Shown: positions 1-8,911, numbered from the stretch's first letter. The stretch is 64,000 bases of DNA from Hyphomicrobiales bacterium (GCA_900470095.1 UBZM01000062.1:23620-87619); one strand, 5' to 3'. Numbers and translations: made by a program. Notes: a model not told the origin generated them from the sequence alone.

Positions 1-1
1 C

Positions 2-100
2 CATCTGATTCAGCGGTGGGGCGAGCTACACGCCATCCGCGCCGGACTCGGGCTCGTCGCCGTCCTCAGCTTCGGCCGGGCACTGTCGCGACGTCCGTAA
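2..100 (+). CDS. C-terminal fragment of a possible DUF1772/anthrone-oxygenase-like membrane protein (partial)
   Basis: An open frame runs in from the left edge of the window and stops at TAA. The 32 visible residues include a tryptophan, a histidine and an arginine followed by a hydrophobic run and a basic tail. This resembles the end of small DUF1772 (anthrone oxygenase-like) membrane proteins, where a W..H..R segment precedes the last membrane helix. Only this tail is present, so neither the start nor the family can be confirmed. It runs convergently towards the DUF3297 gene. It may be chance coding. Confidence 0.35.
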   Translation, partial: HLIQRWGELHAIRAGLGLVAVLSFGRALSRRP

Positions 101-111
101 AGCCCTGAGCC

Positions 112-354
112 TCACTCGGCGTTGCGATAGTAGGGCTCGACCGGCCCCTTGAGCGTGATCGTCATCGGCCGGCCGAAGCGGTCCTTGGCGGCGCCGGCCG
201 CGACCTTGATCCAGCCCTCGCTGACGCAATACTCCTCGACATTGGTCTTCTCGGTGCCCTTGAACCGGATGCCGATATCTTTCGCCAGCACCTCGGCGTC
301 GTAAAAGGGGCTGTCCGGGTTGACGGAGAGACGGTCGGGAAGCGTGTCGGTCAT
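112..354 (-). CDS. DUF3297 family protein
   Basis: An 80-residue protein that matches the DUF3297 family along its whole length: it begins MTDTLPDRLSVNPDSPFYD and contains the conserved stretch IRFKGTEKTNVEEYCVSEGW near residues 29-48 and a C-terminal TLKGPVEPYY. The family is small, cytoplasmic and widespread in proteobacteria, and has no assigned function. I chose the internal ATG because the family normally starts there. The frame is open further upstream, but that 51-residue extension is arginine-rich and looks like non-coding GC-rich translation. The gene is 244 bases downstream of the ankyrin gene on the same strand. Confidence 0.85.
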   Translation of the reverse strand: MTDTLPDRLSVNPDSPFYDAEVLAKDIGIRFKGTEKTNVEEYCVSEGWIKVAAGAAKDRFGRPMTITLKGPVEPYYRNAE

Positions 355-598
355 GTCTTTGGCCTTGTGGTCTGGAGCGCATCTGGTCGCTTTGGCGGCA
401 GAGGTAACGCCAGAATGCGTCGATGCCAAATCGGGGTGCCTGAGCGGCCTCCCGGCGCGTGCGAAATGCAGGGGCCAGCGCCGCCATGGAGCACGGTGAC
501 CGGCCATCTGATCGACGGAAGAGCCGTCCCGGTCCGGGAAGGCTCGCAGCGATCAATTCACGCCGGCGAGCGGTTCATCACCGGCTGGCGGGAATAGT

Positions 599-1261
599 TC
601 AGCGGCCGCCGGCCTTCTCGATCAAAGCCGCAACGGCCCGCTGACCGCGCTGGCGGGCATGGGCGAGCGGCGAGAGACTATCCTTGTCGGCAAGACTGGG
701 ATCGGCACCGGCGTCGAGCACAAGCTTTGCAACCTCCTGATGCCGCGGCCCGCCATCGCCCAGGATCACGATCTCGAGCAGGCAGGTCCAGCCGAGATCG
801 TTGACATGGTTCAGGTCGATGCCGCTGGTCAGGAGCAGCTTGACCGTCTCGACATGAGCGCGCTCGCAGGCCGGGATCAGGGCGTTGCCGCCATAGCGGT
901 TACGGATCGTGAGATCAGGCTTCAACGGGATCATCGCAGCGACGATCTCGGCACGGCCAGCAGCGCCAGCGAGCAGCCAGGGCGTGTCGCGATTGGCCGC
1001 CTGCGCATTGATATTGGCGCCGGCCGCCAGCAGCGCCTTGGCGATTGCGACATGATTGCCGGCGACAGCGAGCAGCAGCGGCGAGCGTCCCTGCGCATCG
1101 CGAACCTCGAGATCGGCTCCGGCCGTAATCAGCCGGGAGACCTCGGTAGTTCTGCCGGCGGCAGCCGCATCGAGGAGGCTCGCCTGTCCGTTCTGCCCCA
1201 TGGCCGACATCGCAAAAACTCCAAGCACCAGAATCAGGCCGGCTCGCAAGACGCGCTTCAC
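599..1261 (-). CDS. Secreted ankyrin-repeat protein
   Basis: A 220-residue protein with a basic start, a hydrophobic stretch and a likely signal peptidase site near residue 22 (after AMSAMGQ), so it probably acts in the periplasm. The rest is a run of about five ankyrin repeats: units such as GRTTEVSRLITAGADLEVRD, GNHVAIAKALLAAGANINAQ and HVETVKLLLTSGIDLNHVND carry the usual helix-turn-helix pattern. Ankyrin repeats bind protein partners; the partner here is unknown. Translation starts at a GTG that overlaps the hrcA stop codon (GTGA), so the gene is translationally coupled to hrcA. This is an odd pairing, because hrcA is commonly followed by grpE in this order. Confidence 0.82.
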   Translation of the reverse strand: MKRVLRAGLILVLGVFAMSAMGQNGQASLLDAAAAGRTTEVSRLITAGADLEVRDAQGRSPLLLAVAGNHVAIAKALLAAGANINAQAANRDTPWLLAGAAGRAEIVAAMIPLKPDLTIRNRYGGNALIPACERAHVETVKLLLTSGIDLNHVNDLGWTCLLEIVILGDGGPRHQEVAKLVLDAGADPSLADKDSLSPLAHARQRGQRAVAALIEKAGGR

Positions 1262-2340
1262 CGCGCACCATCCAGAAGGCGCCCGACGACCTTGGCTGTG
1301 TAGTCCACCATCGGCACGATGCGGGCATAGTTCAGCCGTGTCGGACCAATGATGCCGACGACACCTACGATGCGCTGCTCGGCATCATGGAAGGGCGCGG
1401 CGATCATCGAAGAACCTGACATCGAGAACAGCTTGTTCTCGGAGCCGATGAAGATGCGCACGCCGTCGCCGGCCTCGGCGCGGGAGAGAAGGTCGATCAC
1501 GTCGGTCTGCGTCTCGAGATCCCCGAAGAGCAGGCGGATGCGCTCGAGATCCTCCTGTGCCTTGAGATCCTCCAGCAGATTGGCCTGGCCGCGCACGATC
1601 AGATGGCGATCGCTGCTCGGACCGGAGGCGGTGGCGATACCGCTCTCGACAAGCTTCGCCGTCAGCGCATCGAGTTCGCGTTCCATGGTAGCGCGATCGT
1701 CGGCGATCTCGCGCTGCAGTTCGCTCAGGGTCTTGCCGAGGACACGGGCGTTGAGAAAATTCGCAGCCTCCGTCAGAGCCGAGGCGGGCAGGCCCGGCGG
1801 CAGGACGAGCAAGCGATTCTCGACCGTGCCGTCCTCCGCCACGAGCACGACGAGCGCGCGCGCCGGCTCCAGCCGGACAAACTCGATATGCTTCAGCCGG
1901 GAATTGGCCTTGGTGGTGACAACGACGCCGGCACCACGCGACAGGCCGGATAGCAGTGCAGACGCCTCGGTCAGCGCGCCGTCCAGCGTCCGGGTCGAGG
2001 CCGCCGCCCGCATCTGCGCCTCGATGCGCGCGCGTTCGTCGGAGGTCAGGTTGCCGACTTCCATCATGGCGTCGACGAAGAAACGCAATCCGCGCTCGGT
2101 CGGCAATCGCCCGGCCGAGGTATGGGGCGCGTAGATCAGCCCGGCCATTTCGAGGTCGGTCATGACATTGCGCACAGTTGCCGGCGACAAGGCCACCGGC
2201 AGCAGCCGCGCGATATTGCGCGAGCCGACGGGCTCGCCGGTCGCGAGATAGCCGTCGACGATCTGCCGGAAAATCTCACGGGAGCGTTGGTCGGTCTCGA
2301 CCAGCCCGCCAGGGCTGTCCTGCCGCGTGGGCGCGCTCAT
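1258..2340 (-). CDS. hrcA: Heat-inducible transcription repressor HrcA
   Basis: A 360-residue HrcA. The N-terminal winged helix-turn-helix is visible (SREIFRQIVDGYLATGEPVG and the following SPATVRNVMTDLEMAGLI region), followed by the GAF-like central and C-terminal domains, ending in the typical GPTRLNYARIVPMVDYTAK segment. HrcA represses groESL and other chaperone genes by binding CIRCE inverted repeats and depends on GroEL for activity. I start it at the ATG before SAPTRQDSPGG, which gives normal family length; a 20-residue upstream extension is possible. It is divergent from rph. I saw no CIRCE-like repeat (TTAGCACTC with a 9-base spacer and GAGTGCTAA) in the 142 bases between them, so autoregulation through CIRCE is not evident here. 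Confidence 0.95.
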   Translation of the reverse strand: MSAPTRQDSPGGLVETDQRSREIFRQIVDGYLATGEPVGSRNIARLLPVALSPATVRNVMTDLEMAGLIYAPHTSAGRLPTERGLRFFVDAMMEVGNLTSDERARIEAQMRAAASTRTLDGALTEASALLSGLSRGAGVVVTTKANSRLKHIEFVRLEPARALVVLVAEDGTVENRLLVLPPGLPASALTEAANFLNARVLGKTLSELQREIADDRATMERELDALTAKLVESGIATASGPSSDRHLIVRGQANLLEDLKAQEDLERIRLLFGDLETQTDVIDLLSRAEAGDGVRIFIGSENKLFSMSGSSMIAAPFHDAEQRIVGVVGIIGPTRLNYARIVPMVDYTAKVVGRLLDGAR

Positions 2341-2482
2341 GGCGAGGCGAGTATCAGGTTGCACATAGGCTATTGTCCCTTCGGCGCGGCGGCGGATCAA
2401 GAGGCAAGCGCTGGCTGCTTGCCTTGCCGCGCCCGGCCCAAACGCCTACAAGCCGCCGAACTCACGAAATCGGGATGTGAAC

Positions 2483-3199
2483 ATGCGACCCTCCAAACGC
2501 GCGGCCGACGAGATGCGCAAGGTCACGCTGGAACGCGGCGTGGTGCGCTATGCGGAAGGTTCCTGCATGGTCAGCTTCGGCGAAACCAAAGTGCTCTGCG
2601 CCGCGACGGTCGAGGAAAAGGGTCCACCGTGGCTGCGCGGCACCGGCAAGGGCTGGGTCACAGCCGAGTACTCGATGCTGCCGCGTGCAACGCATGAACG
2701 CACGCGCCGCGAGGTCACCTCCGGCAAGCCATCGGGCCGCACGCAGGAAATCCAGCGCCTGGTCGGGCGCTCGCTTCGCGCGGTCGTCGACCTGACCGCC
2801 ATCGGCGAGCGCCAGATCGTGGTCGATTGCGACGTTCTTCAGGCTGATGGCGGCACCCGCACGGCCTCGATCACCGGCGCGTGGGTCGCGCTGCACGACG
2901 CGCTGAAATGGATGGAAGGGCGCGGCATGCTCAAGGGATCGAACCCGCTCAAGGATCATGTCGCCGCGATCTCCTGCGGCATCGTCGCCGGCAACCCGGT
3001 CATCGACCTCGACTATGTCGAGGATTCCGGCGCGCAGACCGACGCGAACTTCGTCATCACCGGGACGGGCGGCCTGGTCGAGGTGCAAGGCACCGCCGAA
3101 GGCGCTCCCTTCTCGGAGGATGAGCTGATGGCCCTGCTCCGGCTCGCCAAGGGCGGTGTCAGCAAGCTGGTCGCGCTGCAGAAGGCGGCGGTGGCCTGA
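2483..3199 (+). CDS. rph: Ribonuclease PH
   Basis: A 238-residue RNase PH, the phosphate-dependent 3'-5' exonuclease that trims tRNA 3' ends and degrades structured RNA. Visible family features are the start MRPSKRAADEMR, the RGTGKGWVTAEYSMLPRAT block near residue 52, the RTQEIQRLVGRSLRAVVDL block near residue 85 and the phosphate-binding VDCDVLQADGGTRTASITG region near residue 113. An in-frame GTG lies 6 bases upstream, but the ATG gives the family start. It is the first gene of a three-gene unit with rdgB (2-base gap) and hemW (overlap), an arrangement seen often in alphaproteobacteria. Confidence 0.97.
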   Translation: MRPSKRAADEMRKVTLERGVVRYAEGSCMVSFGETKVLCAATVEEKGPPWLRGTGKGWVTAEYSMLPRATHERTRREVTSGKPSGRTQEIQRLVGRSLRAVVDLTAIGERQIVVDCDVLQADGGTRTASITGAWVALHDALKWMEGRGMLKGSNPLKDHVAAISCGIVAGNPVIDLDYVEDSGAQTDANFVITGTGGLVEVQGTAEGAPFSEDELMALLRLAKGGVSKLVALQKAAVA

Positions 3200-3201
3200 T
3201 C

Positions 3202-3849
3202 ATGAGCGGACATCGGCTTCTCCAAGGCAAGGTCGTGATTGCGACCCATAATCAGGGCAAGCTGCGCGAAATGCGCGAGCTGATGGCGCCTTATGGCGTC
3301 GATCTGGTCTCGGCCGGTGAACTCGGCCTGCCCGAGCCGGAGGAGAATGGCCACATGTTCTCGGAGAATGCCGCGATCAAGGCGGTGGCCTCCGCGCAAG
3401 CGAGCGGCCTGCCGGCGATTGCCGATGATTCCGGCCTGTGCATCGATGCGCTCGACGGCGCCCCCGGCCTGTTCTCCGCCAACTGGGCCGGGCCGGGCAA
3501 GAATTTTGCCCCGGCGCTCGCCCGTGTCCAGGCCGAGCTCGCAAAGCGCGGCGCAACGACCTCGGACAAGCGACGGGGTCATTTCGTCTCTGCACTGGTC
3601 ATCGCCTGGCCGGACGGACACCAGGAGCTCTTCGAAGGCCGCGTCTACGGCGAGATCATCCATGAGCCGCGCGGCCCTTCCGGCTTCGGCTATGATCCGA
3701 TTTTCAAGCCGGACGGCCGCGCCAAGACCTTTGGCGAGATGACGTCCGATGAAAAACACGGCGTGCCGGATGACGGTTCGGAGGCGCTGTCGCATCGCGC
3801 CCGCGCCTTCCAGCTTCTCGCCGCAGCCTGCCTGAGGCTGCCCCAGTGA
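3202..3849 (+). CDS. rdgB: RdgB/HAM1 family XTP/dITP pyrophosphatase
   Basis: A 215-residue nucleotide-pool cleaning enzyme that hydrolyses dITP, XTP and ITP to monophosphate and pyrophosphate, keeping deaminated purines out of DNA and RNA. The N-terminal ATHNQGKLREMREL motif that binds the triphosphate, the central ADDSGLCIDALDGAPG motif with the catalytic and metal-binding acids, GFGYDPIF, and a C-terminal SHRARAF motif are all present. It starts 2 bases after the rph stop codon. Its stop overlaps the GTG start of hemW, so translation of the two is coupled. Confidence 0.96.
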   Translation: MSGHRLLQGKVVIATHNQGKLREMRELMAPYGVDLVSAGELGLPEPEENGHMFSENAAIKAVASAQASGLPAIADDSGLCIDALDGAPGLFSANWAGPGKNFAPALARVQAELAKRGATTSDKRRGHFVSALVIAWPDGHQELFEGRVYGEIIHEPRGPSGFGYDPIFKPDGRAKTFGEMTSDEKHGVPDDGSEALSHRARAFQLLAAACLRLPQ

Positions 3850-5048
3850 ACGCGCCGGCCGCCATCGCCGAGCGACGGGCGGTCCCGCCGCATCCGACCG
3901 CGGATGCCGGTTTCGCGGTCTATGTGCATTGGCCATTCTGCCTGGCCAAATGCCCCTATTGCGACTTCAACTCGCATGTGCGGCACACGCCGCCCGACCA
4001 GCAGCGCTTCATCGAAGCCTTCAGGCGCGAAATCGCGCACCGCGCCCAGCTGGCGCCCGGACGCACCGTCTCCTCGATCTTCTTCGGCGGCGGTACGCCT
4101 TCGCTGATGGAGGGCCGCACGGTCGGGGCAATCCTCGACGCGATCGGCGGCGCCTGGGCGGTCGATCCGAATTGCGAAGTCTCGCTCGAAGCAAACCCGA
4201 CCAGCGTAGAGGCGGGACGCTTCCGGGACTTCCGCGCCGCCGGCGTCAACCGCGTCTCGCTCGGCGTGCAGGCGTTGAACGACGCCGACCTCAAGGCGCT
4301 CGGCCGGATGCACTCGACACAGGAAGCGCTCGATGCGGTGGCGATCGCGCGGCGCTATTTCGAGCGCTACTCCTTCGACCTGATCTATGCCCGCTCCGTC
4401 GAGCAGACCCCCGCGCTCTGGCGCGAAGAGCTCGAACTGGCGATCAGCCATGCCGCCGAGCATCTCTCGCTCTATCAGCTCACCATCGAACCCGACACCG
4501 CCTTCGCGGCCCTGTACAAGGCCGGCAAGCTGAAGGTGCCGGACTATGAGGTCGGCGCTGCGCTCTATGAGACGACGCAGGAGATCACGGCGAAGCACGG
4601 CCTGCCGGTCTACGAGATCTCGAACCATGCCAGGCCGGGCGCCGAATGCCGGCACAATCTCGTTTACTGGCGCTATGGAGAATATGCCGGCATTGGCCCC
4701 GGTGCGCATGGAAGGCTGGTCACGGCGGACGGCCGGATGGCGCAATCGACCGAGAAGCGGCCGGAAGTCTGGCTCGAGCGCGTCGAGGCCGAGGGGCATG
4801 CGCTGGTCGAGAACGAGTGCCTGAACGCCGAGGCGCAAGGCGACGAATATCTGCTGATGGGCCTGCGACTGGTCGAGGGCATCGATCCGGTCGCGTTCAG
4901 GGCGCTTTCGGGGCGCGACCTGAAAGCTGACCGCGTCGACAGCCTGATGAAGGAGGGCCTGCTGACACGCAAGCCCGGCGGCAAGCTCGCCGCGACCCCG
5001 GACGGAGCGCTGGTCCTGGATGCGCTCGTGGCGGATCTGGCGGCTTAG
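3846..5048 (+). CDS. hemW: Radical SAM family heme chaperone HemW
   Basis: A 400-residue radical SAM protein. The CxxxCxxC cluster motif is at Cys32, Cys36 and Cys39 (FCLAKCPYCDFNSH), followed by the FGGGTPS motif, the EANPTS segment and SLGVQALND, all typical of HemW and of the related oxygen-independent coproporphyrinogen oxidases. HemW proteins lack the extra N-terminal cysteine of HemN, have the shorter HemN C-terminal domain and insert heme into respiratory enzymes. This protein was often called HemN in older annotation. It starts with GTG overlapping the rdgB stop (GTGA). A hairpin that may be a terminator follows directly. Confidence 0.93.
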   Translation: MNAPAAIAERRAVPPHPTADAGFAVYVHWPFCLAKCPYCDFNSHVRHTPPDQQRFIEAFRREIAHRAQLAPGRTVSSIFFGGGTPSLMEGRTVGAILDAIGGAWAVDPNCEVSLEANPTSVEAGRFRDFRAAGVNRVSLGVQALNDADLKALGRMHSTQEALDAVAIARRYFERYSFDLIYARSVEQTPALWREELELAISHAAEHLSLYQLTIEPDTAFAALYKAGKLKVPDYEVGAALYETTQEITAKHGLPVYEISNHARPGAECRHNLVYWRYGEYAGIGPGAHGRLVTADGRMAQSTEKRPEVWLERVEAEGHALVENECLNAEAQGDEYLLMGLRLVEGIDPVAFRALSGRDLKADRVDSLMKEGLLTRKPGGKLAATPDGALVLDALVADLAA

Positions 5049-5063
5049 ACCTGTCGCCGCTCG

Positions 5064-5098
5064 TGCCCGGCCTTGCGCCGGGCATCATTCTGTTTCTG
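5064..5098 (+). terminator. Probable terminator after hemW
   Basis: An 8-base perfect stem (TGCCCGGC / GCCGGGCA) with a 5-base loop is followed by a T-rich stretch, ATCATTCTGTTTCT. It lies 15 bases after the hemW stop and before the convergent lppC-type gene. Its GTGCCCGG...CCGGGCAT core also resembles palindromic intergenic elements common in this order, so it may be one of those serving as a terminator. Confidence 0.55.
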
Positions 5099-5148
5099 AG
5101 AACCTGGGATCTGCGCGTCGCAGCGCCCGGAAACCGCGCGGGCCCCAG

Positions 5149-6360
5149 TTACGTTCTCGGCCCAAGGTCTCTCGGCGCGGCATTGACCGTCACGATCTGG
5201 CCGTTGCGCAGTTCGAGAACCGCAAGCCCGCGCTCGATCTGCCCATCCGGGCGGAAACGGAAGACGCCGTCCGCGCCGGCAAAGCCCTGCGGGTTGGTCA
5301 GAACCGACTCGGAGAAACGCTGGCTCCCCTGGGTCCGCGCCAATGCCGCCGCCAGCGAGACCGCATCATAGGCCAGTGTCGCGGTGCGGGTCGGCGCACT
5401 GTTGAAGCGCTGCTGATAGCGGCCGGCAAAGGCATTGAATCCGGCTGTGTCGGGCGATGCGAACCAGCCTCCCTGGATCGCCGGGACGCGCGCGACACTG
5501 GCATCGTTCCAGACACCGGTGCCGAGAGGTTTCACCTTGGCCGGATCGAACCCGGCCTGCTGAAGTGCCAGTCCGAGCGCCGGCATGGTATCGGCCGCGG
5601 CCGGGACGAAGAGCGCGTCCGCCTGCTGCAGGGCCGGCACGAGGCGCTGGACCGCGGTACGCATGCTGTTCTGGTCGGAGCCGAAGCGCTCGATGATGAC
5701 AGCCCGTGCCCCGCGATTGGCGACGGCCTGCTGGAACGCAGCCTCGACGACCCTGCCATAGGCAGTATCGGGAACCAGCGCGGCAAAGGACTTGCGCCCC
5801 TGAGACGAGGCGTAGGCGATCACGCGATTGACGTCGTTCTCGGGCGGGAAGGAGAGCAGATAGACGCCGCGCGAGGCGACATTGCTATCGCTGGAGAAAG
5901 CCATGATCGGGCGGTTCGCGCCGCGCGCCACTTGAGCGGCAGCCTGCACCGAAGGTGCAAACAGCGGCCCGATGATCAGTTCAGCACCTTCACGCAGCGC
6001 TTCCTGAGCCGCGGCCTGCGCGCCTTCCGGGGACCCGCGATCATCCTTGACCAGCAACGTGAGGTCGGCGCCCGGGAATTCGGCAAGCGCCATCTCGGCA
6101 GCGTTCTTTAGGGAGTTGCCGACGATCGCGCCCTGCCCTTCCGCAGTCAGGGGCAGCACGAGACCGACCTTGACCTTGCCTGTGCCGATGGTCTGGCCGG
6201 TGGGCGCCTGAGCCTCGCCGCCCGGAGCCGCGGAGCCGCCGTCGAAGCCGGGCAGACCGGACGTGCCGCCGCTGCAGGCTGCGAGCCCAAGCGAAACACC
6301 GAGGGCAAGAGCCGCCAGACGCAACCTCGAGACCGGAAGGGGGAGCCGTTGGAGCCGCAC
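5149..6360 (-). CDS. LppC-type lipoprotein, penicillin-binding protein activator family
   Basis: A 403-residue predicted lipoprotein: hydrophobic start and the lipobox LAAC near residue 29, then a Gly/Ser/Pro-rich linker and a type I periplasmic-binding fold (KVGLVLPLTAEGQG at its start). The family (PF04348-like, related to E. coli LpoA and to Leu/Ile/Val-binding proteins) includes outer-membrane activators of class A penicillin-binding proteins; in alphaproteobacteria the exact partner is unproven. The start used is GTG. Its divergence from rsmI-yraN-gshB matches the conserved arrangement in proteobacteria, where this gene sits next to rsmI, which supports the call over an amino-acid ABC binding protein. 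Confidence 0.85.
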   Translation of the reverse strand: MRLQRLPLPVSRLRLAALALGVSLGLAACSGGTSGLPGFDGGSAAPGGEAQAPTGQTIGTGKVKVGLVLPLTAEGQGAIVGNSLKNAAEMALAEFPGADLTLLVKDDRGSPEGAQAAAQEALREGAELIIGPLFAPSVQAAAQVARGANRPIMAFSSDSNVASRGVYLLSFPPENDVNRVIAYASSQGRKSFAALVPDTAYGRVVEAAFQQAVANRGARAVIIERFGSDQNSMRTAVQRLVPALQQADALFVPAAADTMPALGLALQQAGFDPAKVKPLGTGVWNDASVARVPAIQGGWFASPDTAGFNAFAGRYQQRFNSAPTRTATLAYDAVSLAAALARTQGSQRFSESVLTNPQGFAGADGVFRFRPDGQIERGLAVLELRNGQIVTVNAAPRDLGPRT

Positions 6361-6554
6361 GGGATCATCTCCAGTCGAAAACGGGGAACGCGGCCATTGC
6401 GACCGTATCCAGCTTGCAGTCCCCCGACCGTGGAGAACTCCTGCCAGTGCGACATGGTATTTTCAAGTTGTTAACTCTGTCTTGCCGCATTTGAAACGAG
6501 GCGAAGCCGCGTGCGGCCGTGGCATAAGGACCGCGGCTGTGGCAGCTTGCGGAG

Positions 6555-7490
6555 ATGTCTGTCCGGTCCTCCGCTCCGCCCGCCTCCGCCGCGCCTGCAT
6601 CTCAGCGCGCACCCAGCTACACGGCCTTCGGGCTCCGCGCCGAAGCGGAAACGCTGGCGCCGGGCCTGCACATCGTCGCAACCCCGATTGGCAATCTGCG
6701 CGACATCTCATTTCGCGCGCTGGCGACGCTCGCGGCGGCCGATGCTGTACTGGCCGAGGACACGCGCACCAGCAAGACGCTGCTGGCGCATTACGGAATC
6801 TCGACACCGCTCCTGCCCTATCATGAGCACAATGCCGCGCAGATGCGGCCGAAGATCCTCGCCAAGCTGCGGGAGGGCGGACGGCTTGCCCTGATTTCCG
6901 ACGCGGGCACGCCGCTGGTGTCGGACCCTGGCTACAAGCTGGTCGCCGATGTCGTCGCTGAGGGCCTGCCGGTCACCGGCATTCCTGGCCCCTCGGCCGT
7001 CCTGGCGGCGCTGGTCCTTGCCGGCTTGCCGACGGACCGCTTCTTCTTCGAAGGTTTCCTGCCGCCGAAATCGGCCGCGCGGCGCGGACGACTGACCGAG
7101 CTGGCGGTCATCCCGGGTACCCTCGTCTTCTTCGAATCGCCGCGCCGCCTCGCCGAGATGCTTGCCGATGCCGGCGCGGTGCTGGGCGCGAGGCCGGCCG
7201 CGGTCGCCCGCGAACTGACCAAGTTCCACGAAACCGTGCAACGCGGGACGCTTGCTGAACTCGCCGCCCATTATGGCGAGGAGGAAGAAGCTCGCGGCGA
7301 GATCGTCGTGATCATCGGCCCACCCGGAGCAGAGGCCCTGCTTCCAGCGGGAGATGTCATCGATGAACGCCTGCGCGAGGCCATGGCGCGGCTCTCGCTC
7401 AAGGAGGCGGTGGCGCAGGTCGCCGCAGAGACGGGGCAGCCACGCCGCAAGGTCTATGCGCGCGCCCTCGAGCTGACCCGCGAGCCTTGA
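6555..7490 (+). CDS. rsmI: 16S rRNA 2'-O-ribose C1402 methyltransferase RsmI
   Basis: A 311-residue tetrapyrrole-methylase-fold enzyme that methylates the 2'-OH of C1402 in 16S rRNA with SAM, near the decoding centre. After a 35-residue alanine/proline-rich extension come the family motifs LHIVATPIGNLRDISFRAL, LAEDTRTSKTLL, LISDAGTPLVSDPGYKLV, GIPGPSAVLAALVLAG and FFEGFLPPKS. The C-terminal part contains the usual KFHETVQRGTL segment. The gene is the first of rsmI-yraN-gshB and overlaps yraN by 4 bases. The real start could lie downstream of the extension, since no clear ribosome-binding site precedes the ATG used. Confidence 0.94.
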   Translation: MSVRSSAPPASAAPASQRAPSYTAFGLRAEAETLAPGLHIVATPIGNLRDISFRALATLAAADAVLAEDTRTSKTLLAHYGISTPLLPYHEHNAAQMRPKILAKLREGGRLALISDAGTPLVSDPGYKLVADVVAEGLPVTGIPGPSAVLAALVLAGLPTDRFFFEGFLPPKSAARRGRLTELAVIPGTLVFFESPRRLAEMLADAGAVLGARPAAVARELTKFHETVQRGTLAELAAHYGEEEEARGEIVVIIGPPGAEALLPAGDVIDERLREAMARLSLKEAVAQVAAETGQPRRKVYARALELTREP

Positions 7491-7867
7491 GAGCCAGGGC
7501 CCGCAGCCAGAAGGCGAGACGAGCCGGAACGACCGGCCGGCGCGGCGAGCTGCTGGCCATCCTTTGGCTTGCCGCCAAGGGTTACCGGCCGCTCGCACGG
7601 CGCTTCGGCGGCAAGGGCGGCGAGATCGACCTCATCGTGAAGCGCGGACGCACCATCGCCTTCGTCGAGGTCAAGGCCCGGGGCCTGCTCGACGATGCGC
7701 TGACCGCGATCACTCCGGAGAAACGCCGGCTGATCGAAGCGCGGATCCGGCAATGGCTCTCACGCAATGCCTGGGCGATGGACCATCATTTGCGAGCCGA
7801 TGCCGTCTTCCTGGCGCCCTGGCGTCGGCCGCGCCATGTGCCCGGCGCCTTCGAGCTGATCCTGTGA
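7487..7867 (+). CDS. yraN: UPF0102 (YraN) family protein
   Basis: A 126-residue protein with a predicted endonuclease-like fold: GELLAILWLAAKGYRPLARR, then GGKGGEIDLIVKRGRTIAFVEVK, which carries the E-x-D and E-x-K residues of the PD-(D/E)xK family. The cellular role of YraN is not established. It starts with TTG overlapping the rsmI stop, and this rsmI-yraN coupling is conserved across many proteobacteria. The N-terminal 15 residues are strongly basic. Confidence 0.9.
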   Translation: MRARARSQKARRAGTTGRRGELLAILWLAAKGYRPLARRFGGKGGEIDLIVKRGRTIAFVEVKARGLLDDALTAITPEKRRLIEARIRQWLSRNAWAMDHHLRADAVFLAPWRRPRHVPGAFELIL

Positions 7868-7937
7868 CGCGCAGCCTGCCCCTTGCACAGGCATGGGGCC
7901 TGGGCCGATATGAGGCCGCGCAACAGGAACCTTGCCC

Positions 7938-8888
7938 ATGACCCTTGCCGTCGCCATCCAGATGGACCCCATCGAACGCGTCAGGATCGCCGGCGATACC
8001 GGCTTCGCCCTGATGCTGGAGGCGCAGCGGCGCGGACACAGCCTCTACACCTATACGCCGGACAAGCTTTCGCTGCGCGACGGCAAGGTCACCGCGCCGA
8101 TCCGACCGGTCGAGGTGCGTGATATCGAGGGCGATCATTTCACCCTCGGAGCCGAGGAGCGCACCGATCTCTCGACGCTCGATGTCGTGCTGCTTCGGCA
8201 GGACCCGCCCTTCGACATGGCCTACATCACCTCCACGCATATGCTGGAGCGCATCCATCCAAGGACGCTGGTGGTCAACGATCCCGCGCAGGTGCGCAAC
8301 GCACCCGAAAAGATCCTGGTCACGCATTTCCCCGAACTGATGCCGCCGACGCTGATCACCCGCGACAAGGCCGAGATCGAGGCCTTTCGTGAGGAGTTCG
8401 GCGAGATCGTGATGAAGCCGCTTTACGGCCATGGCGGCGCGACCGTGTTCAAGACCGGCAAGGGCGACCCCAATTTCGGCTCGCTGTTCGATCTCTTTTC
8501 CGGGATCTTCAAGGAAGCGTGGGTGGTCCAGCGCTTCATGAAGGAGGTCAGCGCCGGAGACAAACGCATCCTGCTGGTGGACGGCAAGGCGGCAGGCGCG
8601 GTCAACCGGGTCCCGGCCGATGGTGACCTGCGCGCCAACATGGTGCGCGGCGGCGCCGCCGCACCGACCGACCTCTCCAAGCGCGAGCTCGAGATCTGCG
8701 AGGCGATTGGCCCGACGCTGCGCGAGCGAGGCCTGATCCTGGTGGGCATCGACGTGATCGGCGGCAATCTCACCGAGATCAACGTCACGGCGCCGACGGG
8801 CGTGCGCGCCGTCAAGAAGCTAGGCGGGCCGGATATCGCCGCCCAGGTCTGGGACGCGATCGAGGCGAAGGTTAGCAGCCGAGGCTAA
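7938..8888 (+). CDS. gshB: Glutathione synthetase
   Basis: A 316-residue ATP-grasp enzyme that joins glycine to gamma-glutamylcysteine, the last step of glutathione synthesis. It starts MTLAVAIQMDPIERV, the usual prokaryotic GshB N-terminus, and carries LLRQDPPFDMAYITSTHMLE, the glycine-rich ATP loop KPLYGHGGATVF, and the C-terminal VGIDVIGGNLTEINVTAPTG with the metal-binding acids. I chose the ATG over a TTG 6 bases upstream. An AGGAAC ribosome-binding site precedes it. It ends rsmI-yraN-gshB and is convergent with the MoeB-like gene. Confidence 0.97.
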   Translation: MTLAVAIQMDPIERVRIAGDTGFALMLEAQRRGHSLYTYTPDKLSLRDGKVTAPIRPVEVRDIEGDHFTLGAEERTDLSTLDVVLLRQDPPFDMAYITSTHMLERIHPRTLVVNDPAQVRNAPEKILVTHFPELMPPTLITRDKAEIEAFREEFGEIVMKPLYGHGGATVFKTGKGDPNFGSLFDLFSGIFKEAWVVQRFMKEVSAGDKRILLVDGKAAGAVNRVPADGDLRANMVRGGAAAPTDLSKRELEICEAIGPTLRERGLILVGIDVIGGNLTEINVTAPTGVRAVKKLGGPDIAAQVWDAIEAKVSSRG

Positions 8889-8911
8889 GGACTCCCGCCA
8901 TCACGCAGAGC

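Noticed and set aside
2341..2482. CIRCE element expected near hrcA
   Set aside because: I looked for TTAGCACTC and its partner in the divergent region on both strands and found nothing similar.
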